From Isoptericola halotolerans (GTDB lineage Bacteria; Actinomycetota; Actinomycetes; Actinomycetales; Cellulomonadaceae), in contig NZ_PVTX01000001.1 of assembly GCF_003003075.1 (NCBI RefSeq), positions 1 to 64,000 of the forward strand: a stretch of 64,000 nucleotides of DNA, written 5' to 3'. The notes under the pieces are model-generated. The model was given only the letters and a program-made list of their open reading frames with translations, was not told the DNA's origin and searched no databases. Both the position numbers and the translations under genes were made by a program. Positions 59,341 to 64,000 of this stretch are shown one piece after another; positions within the stretch are counted from its first letter, which is position 1, and each line of letters begins with the position of its first letter.

Positions 59341-60323
59341 CCCACCTGCCGTTCGCCGAGCTGCACCTGCACATCGAAGGAACGCTGGAACCCGAGCTCG
59401 TCATGGAGCTCGCCCGGCGCAATGGCGTCGCCCTGCCGTACGACGACGTCGGCGAGCTGCGTGCCGCCTACGACTTCACCGACCTGCAGTCCTTCCTGGA
59501 CCTGTACTACGCGAACATGGCGGTGCTGCGCACCCGTCAGGACTTCGCGGACATGACGGCGGCGTACCTCGCGCGGGCCGCGACGGCGGGGGTGCGGCAC
59601 GCCGAGATCATGTTCGACCCGCAGGCGCACCTGGTCCGCGGCGTCCCGCTGGAGGTGGCGGTCGAAGGGATCGCCTCCGTGCTCGCCACCAGCGAGGACG
59701 ACCACGGCGTCTCGACGCTGCTCATCGCGGCGTTCCTGCGGGACCGTCCGGAGGCGGAGGCCCTGGACGTCCTCGACGGGCTGCTCGGCATGGGCGCCCC
59801 GATCGCCGGCGTCGGGCTCGACTCAGCCGAGATCGGCCACCCGCCGGCGAAGTTCGCGAGGCTCTTCGCGCGGGCCCGGGCCGCCGGTCTGCACCTCGTC
59901 GCCCACGCGGGGGAGGAGGGCCCGGCCGCGTACGTCACCGAGGCGCTCGACGTGCTGGGTGTGGAGCGGATCGACCACGGCATCCGCGCGCTGGACGACG
60001 ACGCCCTGGTGTCCCGGCTGGTCGCCGAGCAGGTGCCGCTGACGGTCTGCCCGCTGTCGAACGTCGCGCTGCGGGCGGTCGGCACGCTGGCCGAGCACCC
60101 GGTCGTGGCGATGCTGGAGCGCGGGCTGAACGTCTCGGTGCACTCCGACGACCCCGCCTACTTCGGCGGCTACCTCGACGACAACCTCGACGCCCTCACG
60201 ACGGCGGTGGGCCTGACCCGGGCGCACCGCGTGCGGCTCGCCGAGAACTCGCTCCGGGCGTCGTTCCTCCCCGCCGGGCGCCGCGACGCGCTGCTCGCCG
60301 AGGTCGCCGCGGCGTCGGACTGA
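59337..60323 (+). CDS. adenine/adenosine deaminase
   Basis: 328 residues. HLHIEG at 10-15 holds the first two zinc histidines; HAEIMFDPQAHLVRGVP is closer to adenine deaminases of the Aah1 type than to adenosine deaminases. HAGEEGP, DHGIRAL and VHSDDPAYFGG give the remaining His/Asp residues. It converts adenine to hypoxanthine (or adenosine to inosine). Coupled to the upstream transporter. Confidence 0.88.
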   Translation: MTHLPFAELHLHIEGTLEPELVMELARRNGVALPYDDVGELRAAYDFTDLQSFLDLYYANMAVLRTRQDFADMTAAYLARAATAGVRHAEIMFDPQAHLVRGVPLEVAVEGIASVLATSEDDHGVSTLLIAAFLRDRPEAEALDVLDGLLGMGAPIAGVGLDSAEIGHPPAKFARLFARARAAGLHLVAHAGEEGPAAYVTEALDVLGVERIDHGIRALDDDALVSRLVAEQVPLTVCPLSNVALRAVGTLAEHPVVAMLERGLNVSVHSDDPAYFGGYLDDNLDALTTAVGLTRAHRVRLAENSLRASFLPAGRRDALLAEVAAASD

Positions 60324-60337
60324 GGGCATCAGCAGGG

Positions 60338-60377
60338 CGTCAGGGTTCCCGGCCCGGGCGTCAAGGATCCGTCAGGG
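60338..60377 (+). promoter_or_regulatory. three phased direct repeats upstream of kdp
   Basis: CGTCAGGG (60338), CGTCAAGG (60359) and CGTCAGGG (60370) are spaced 21 and 11 bp, two and one helical turn. This is the layout of OmpR-type response-regulator sites, so a KdpE-binding region is likely. Confidence 0.6.
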
Positions 60378-60416
60378 CCGCCGATCAGGAGGCCGGCGAC
60401 GGCTAGACCTGGAGTC

Positions 60417-60497
60417 ATGACCGATCTCGCCTTCGTCGTGTTCACCGTCGCGTTCTTCGCGACCGTGGCCGCTCTGGTCCGCCGGAGGGTCGCATGA
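60417..60497 (+). CDS. 26-residue membrane peptide upstream of kdpF
   Basis: MTDLAFVVFTVAFFATVAAL, then VRRRVA. One hydrophobic helix and a basic end. GGAG 4 bases before the ATG. Its stop overlaps the next start by ATGA. Similar small leader peptides stand before kdp operons in related bacteria, but a role is not known. Confidence 0.65.
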   Translation: MTDLAFVVFTVAFFATVAALVRRRVA

Positions 60498-60586
60498 ACG
60501 CCCTCGACTACCTCTTCTTCGTCCTGATGCTCGGCACCCTGGGCTATCTCTTCGTCGTGATGCTCCGCGACGGACGGGAGCGCTGA
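60494..60586 (+). CDS. kdpF: KdpF-like small membrane peptide
   Basis: 30 residues: [20 protein letters not shown], then [15 protein letters not shown] is 5 bases before the ATG. It sits exactly where KdpF should be, before KdpA; KdpF stabilises the pump complex. Its sequence is only generally similar to KdpF. Confidence 0.7.
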   Translation: MNALDYLFFVLMLGTLGYLFVVMLRDGRER

Positions 60587-60593
60587 CGGGCCG

Positions 60594-62267
60594 ATGAGCA
60601 CCACCACCACCGTCCTCGCGGCGGTCGGGCAGCTTGCCCTGCTCGTCACGCTGCTCGGCGCGGCCCACGCTCCCTTCGGGGCCTACATGGCCCGCGTGTA
60701 CTCCAGCCCCCGGCACCTGCGCGGTGAGCGGCTCTGGTACCGCCTCGTCCGGGTCGACCCGGACGTGGAGCAGCACTGGCGGACCTACGCCCTGTCGCTC
60801 CTCGGCTTCTCCCTCGTCTCGGTGCTCGCCCTCTTCGGTCTCGGCCGGCTGCAGGGGCACCTGCCCGGGAACCTGGGGTTCCCCGGCCTCGACCCGGCCG
60901 GAGCCTGGAACAGCGCGGTCAGCTTCACCACGAACACCAACTGGCAGTGGTACTCCGGGGAGCAGACGGCCGGCCACCTGCTGCAGATGGCGGGCTTCGC
61001 GGTCCAGAACTTCCTGTCCGCCGCCGTCGGCATGTCGGTCGCCATCGCCCTGGTCCGCGGGTTCGCCCGATCCGGGACGGACGCCCGGATCGGCAACTTC
61101 TGGACCGACCTCACGCGGTCCGTCGTGCGCATCCTGCTCCCGATCTCGATCGTCGCGACGCTGGTCCTCGTGGCCAACGGCGTCGTCCAGAACCTCGACC
61201 CGCACTCCGCCGTCACCACGCTGACCGGAGACACCCAGCACGTGGTGGGTGGCCCGGTCGCCTCGCAGGAGGCCATCAAGGAGCTCGGCACGAACGGCGG
61301 CGGGTTCTTCAACGCCAACTCGGCGCACCCGTTCGAGAACCCGAACCCGGTGACCAACCTGGTGGAGATCTTCCTGCTGCTCCTCATCCCCATGACGCTG
61401 CCGCGCACGTTCGGCCTGCTGGTGGGCGACCGTCGGCAGGGATGGGCGATCCTCGGCGTCATGGCCACCCTGTGGGCGAGCGCCGTCGCGCTGACGACCT
61501 GGTCCGAGGTGGCGGGGCCGGGGACCGTGCCACAGCTCGCCGGTGCTGCCATGGAGGGCAAGGAGACGCGCTTCGGGCCCGCCACCAGTGCGCTGTTCGC
61601 CGCCTCGACCACCGGGACCTCCACCGGTGCGGTGAACTCGATGCACGACTCGTTCACCGCCCCGGGTGGAGGTGTCGCCCTGTTCGACATGCTGCTCGGA
61701 GAGGTCGCCCCCGGAGGCGTCGGGGCCGGTCTGTACGGGATGCTCGTGCTCGCCGTCGTGGCCGTGTTCGTCGCCGGGCTCATGGTCGGGCGCACGCCCG
61801 AGTACCTCGGCAAGAAGATCGGTCGCGGCGAGATGACCCTCGTCGCGTTCTTCGTGCTCACGACGCCGGCGATCGTGCTCGTGGGCACCGCCGTCTCGGT
61901 GTCGGTCGCTCCGGGCCTTCTCGGGATCCAGGAGCCGGGACCGCACGGGTTGTCCGAGGTCCTCTACGCCTTCGCCTCGGCCGGCAACAACAACGGCTCG
62001 GCCTTCGCGGGCCTGAGCACCGGAACGCCCTACTACAACACGATGCTCGGCCTCGCCATGCTCGCCGGCCGCTTCGTGCCGATCGTGCTCGTCCTGGCGC
62101 TGGCCGGGCGGCTGGCGTCGCAGCGCACCGTGCCGGCCTCGGTGGGCACCCTGCCCACGCACCAGCCCTTGTTCGCCGGCCTGGTCGCCGTCGTCGCGAT
62201 CGTCGTCGTCGGCCTCACCTTCGTCCCCGTCCTGTCTCTCGGGCCTGTCGTGGAGGCACTGTCATGA
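60594..62267 (+). CDS. kdpA: K+-transporting ATPase subunit A
   Basis: 557 residues. The four selectivity-filter segments are seen: [47 protein letters not shown], and [14 protein letters not shown]. It forms the potassium-selective channel part of the high-affinity pump. ATGA-coupled to kdpB. Confidence 0.97.
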   Translation: MSTTTTVLAAVGQLALLVTLLGAAHAPFGAYMARVYSSPRHLRGERLWYRLVRVDPDVEQHWRTYALSLLGFSLVSVLALFGLGRLQGHLPGNLGFPGLDPAGAWNSAVSFTTNTNWQWYSGEQTAGHLLQMAGFAVQNFLSAAVGMSVAIALVRGFARSGTDARIGNFWTDLTRSVVRILLPISIVATLVLVANGVVQNLDPHSAVTTLTGDTQHVVGGPVASQEAIKELGTNGGGFFNANSAHPFENPNPVTNLVEIFLLLLIPMTLPRTFGLLVGDRRQGWAILGVMATLWASAVALTTWSEVAGPGTVPQLAGAAMEGKETRFGPATSALFAASTTGTSTGAVNSMHDSFTAPGGGVALFDMLLGEVAPGGVGAGLYGMLVLAVVAVFVAGLMVGRTPEYLGKKIGRGEMTLVAFFVLTTPAIVLVGTAVSVSVAPGLLGIQEPGPHGLSEVLYAFASAGNNNGSAFAGLSTGTPYYNTMLGLAMLAGRFVPIVLVLALAGRLASQRTVPASVGTLPTHQPLFAGLVAVVAIVVVGLTFVPVLSLGPVVEALS

Positions 62268-64000
62268 CCCACCACACCACTCTCACCCCGCCCCAGCCGT
62301 CGACCCGGCCCTCGGGCACGACCGCGTCCGCCCCGCTGCGCGGCGCGCGGCAGCGGTCCGTGACCTGGGCCCAGGTGCGTGCGGCGCTCCCGGGGGCGCT
62401 GCGCGGCATGGACCCGCGCACGCTGCGGCACAGCCCGGTCCTGCTGGTCGTCGAGGGCGGCGCCGTCCTGACGACCGTGCTCGCCGCCGCCTCGCCGAGC
62501 CTGTTCTCCTGGCTCGTCACGCTCTGGCTGTGGGCCACGGTCTTCTTCGCGACCCTGGCGGAGTCGATCGCCGAGGCCCGGGGACGCGCGCAGGCCTCGT
62601 CGCTGCGGGCCACCCAGCGCACCACGACGGCCCGCAAGGTGGTGGCACCGCGGGACACCCTCGCGTCGGGGACCAGCCTGGGGGAGCTGCCCGCCGTCGA
62701 GGTCGCGTCCGCGGACCTCACCGTCGGCGACGTCGTCGTCGTGGTGGCCGGGGAGACGATCCCGGGCGACGGCGACGTGATCGAGGGGGTCGCGACCGTC
62801 GACGAGTCAGCGATCACGGGGGAGTCCGCCCCGGTGATCCGCGAGTCGGGCGGGGACCGCTGTGCGGTGACCGGTGGCACCGTGGTGCTCTCGGACCGGA
62901 TCGTCGTCCGCATCACCAACCCGCCGGGGCAGAGCTTCGTCGACCGCATGATCGCGCTCGTCGAGGGCAGCGAACGGCAGCGGACCCCGAACGAGGTGGC
63001 ACTCAACCTGCTGCTGACGGCGCTCACGGCCGTCTTCGTGCTCGCCGTGGCGACGCTCCAGCCGTTCGCGGTCTACAGCGGCGCGCGCCAGGACGTCATC
63101 GTCCTGGTGGCCCTGCTCGTCTGCCTCATCCCGACGACGATCGGCGCCCTGCTGTCGGCGATCGGGATCGCCGGCATGGATCGGCTCGTGCAGCGCAACG
63201 TGCTCGCGATGTCCGGCCGAGCGGTGGAGGCCGCAGGCGACGTGGACGTGCTGCTGCTCGACAAGACGGGGACGATCACCTACGGCAACCGACGGGCCAC
63301 CGACCTGCTCCCCGTCGGTGACGCGGGGGAGGCGGAGCTGGCCGCCGCGGCGCGGCTGGCGTCCCTGGCGGACGACACCCCCGAGGGGCGCAGCATCGTC
63401 GAGCTGGTCGACCACCGGTCCGACGCCCCGGCCGGCGAGCTGCCCGCGGGCAGCGAGCTCGTACCGTTCACCGCGCAGACCCGCATGTCCGGTGTCGACC
63501 TCCCGGGCACGCCTGGCGAGGGAGCGGTGCGACTGCGCAAGGGGGCCGCTTCCGCGGTGCAGCGCTGGCTGCGGAGCACCGCCGCGCAGCCGACCGCCGA
63601 GACGCTCGACGAGCTCTCCCGCCAGGTCGACTCCGTGGCGCGCACCGGCGGCACCCCGCTCGTCGTCGCCCAGCAGCTCGGTGACGCACCCGCTCGCGTC
63701 CTCGGCGTCGTCCACCTCAAGGACGTCGTCAAGGACGGGGTGCGCGAACGGTTCGACGAGCTGCGCGCCATGGGCATCCGCACGGTCATGGTCACCGGCG
63801 ACAACGCCGTGACCGCCCGGGCCATCGCCGCCGAGGCCGGCGTCGACGACGTCCTGGCCGAGGCGACGCCGGAGGACAAGCTCGCCCTGATCCGCCGCGA
63901 GCAGGAGGGCGGACGCCTGGTCGCGATGGCCGGCGACGGGACGAACGACGCCCCGGCGCTCGCCCAGTCCGACGTCGGCGTCGCGATGGCCTCGGGGACC
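62264..64000 (+). CDS. kdpB: K+-transporting P-type ATPase subunit B (3' end outside the window)
   Basis: 579 residues to the window edge; the family has about 680-710, so about 100-130 are missing. TGES at 185-188 (actuator domain), phosphorylation motif DKTGT (Asp333), the KGA nucleotide-binding motif, and [10 protein letters not shown] near 557 are present. The N-terminus has about 25 extra residues. It energises KdpA. KdpC is expected downstream. Confidence 0.97.
   Translation, partial: MTHHTTLTPPQPSTRPSGTTASAPLRGARQRSVTWAQVRAALPGALRGMDPRTLRHSPVLLVVEGGAVLTTVLAAASPSLFSWLVTLWLWATVFFATLAESIAEARGRAQASSLRATQRTTTARKVVAPRDTLASGTSLGELPAVEVASADLTVGDVVVVVAGETIPGDGDVIEGVATVDESAITGESAPVIRESGGDRCAVTGGTVVLSDRIVVRITNPPGQSFVDRMIALVEGSERQRTPNEVALNLLLTALTAVFVLAVATLQPFAVYSGARQDVIVLVALLVCLIPTTIGALLSAIGIAGMDRLVQRNVLAMSGRAVEAAGDVDVLLLDKTGTITYGNRRATDLLPVGDAGEAELAAAARLASLADDTPEGRSIVELVDHRSDAPAGELPAGSELVPFTAQTRMSGVDLPGTPGEGAVRLRKGAASAVQRWLRSTAAQPTAETLDELSRQVDSVARTGGTPLVVAQQLGDAPARVLGVVHLKDVVKDGVRERFDELRAMGIRTVMVTGDNAVTARAIAAEAGVDDVLAEATPEDKLALIRREQEGGRLVAMAGDGTNDAPALAQSDVGVAMASGT

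Noticed and set aside
60372-62162. 596-residue minus-strand open frame opposite kdpA
   Set aside because: Shadow of kdpA; composition is His/Glu/Arg-rich without any fold signal.

Overview
This window is a 64-kb piece of a very GC-rich chromosome. Third-codon positions are almost always G or C, genes are tightly packed, and many start codons overlap the preceding stop (ATGA, GTGA, TGATG). Together with the gene families present (DUF222-HNH, DUF4235, deazaflavin-dependent nitroreductases, HelR-type helicase, zinc-free ribosomal paralogues, GH115/GH89 glycosidases, LacI regulators), this points to an actinobacterium of the Micrococcales. A polysaccharide-degrading cellulomonad or promicromonosporad is likely; the genus cannot be fixed from the sequence alone. 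No rRNA, tRNA, CRISPR array, insertion sequence, prophage or replication origin was found, and no gene-free stretch exceeds about 300 bases.

Layout. 1-8.1 kb: end of a superoxide dismutase gene, a secreted Ig-like repeat protein, a secreted ThuA/FIMAH protein, two coupled PAP2 phosphatases, an RDD membrane protein, and an SDR plus FAD-reductase pair. 8.2-17.6 kb: a coupled minus-strand operon (sugar-binding lipoprotein, two permeases, Gfo/Idh dehydrogenase, GH89 alpha-N-acetylglucosaminidase) divergent from a double-length Lrp/AsnC regulator and a secreted phosphodiesterase. 17.7-24.3 kb: YihY/BrkB protein, a hipBA toxin-antitoxin locus with clear operators and a frameshifted hipA, HelR with an upstream inverted repeat resembling the rifamycin-associated element, and a second, unsecreted copy of the phosphodiesterase. 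24.4-27.8 kb: STAS/anti-sigma kinase pair, DUF4235, MFS transporter and YdcF protein. 27.9-30.4 kb: a Zur-type zinc-starvation locus, with a divergent COG0523 protein and six zinc-free ribosomal protein genes, each side having its own Zur box. 30.5-51.4 kb: mostly housekeeping and redox genes, including a DUF222-HNH gene with an SOS box, an ArsR-like regulator with an operator over its own start, a phzF remnant, an MFS/XRE divergent pair, and a frameshifted LuxR-type regulator. 51.4-57.4 kb: a glucuronoxylan locus (GH115 alpha-glucuronidase and LacI, divergent from mannonate dehydratase) with two matching operators. 57.4-60.3 kb: mazEF-type toxin-antitoxin, and a coupled MFS transporter and adenine/adenosine deaminase. 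60.3-64 kb: start of a kdp potassium pump operon (small leader protein, KdpF-like peptide, KdpA, truncated KdpB) with three phased direct repeats upstream.

Across the window, about ten genes that lack a Shine-Dalgarno sequence carry a TANNNT hexamer ending exactly 6 or 7 bases before the start codon. This is the signature of leaderless transcription. It was used to choose several starts. The strongest leads are the HelR/RAE pair, the Zur locus with a P-loop-less COG0523 protein, the GH89/Gfo-Idh/tandem-Lrp cluster, the SOS-controlled DUF222-HNH gene, and the three decayed genes (hipA, luxR-type, phzF).
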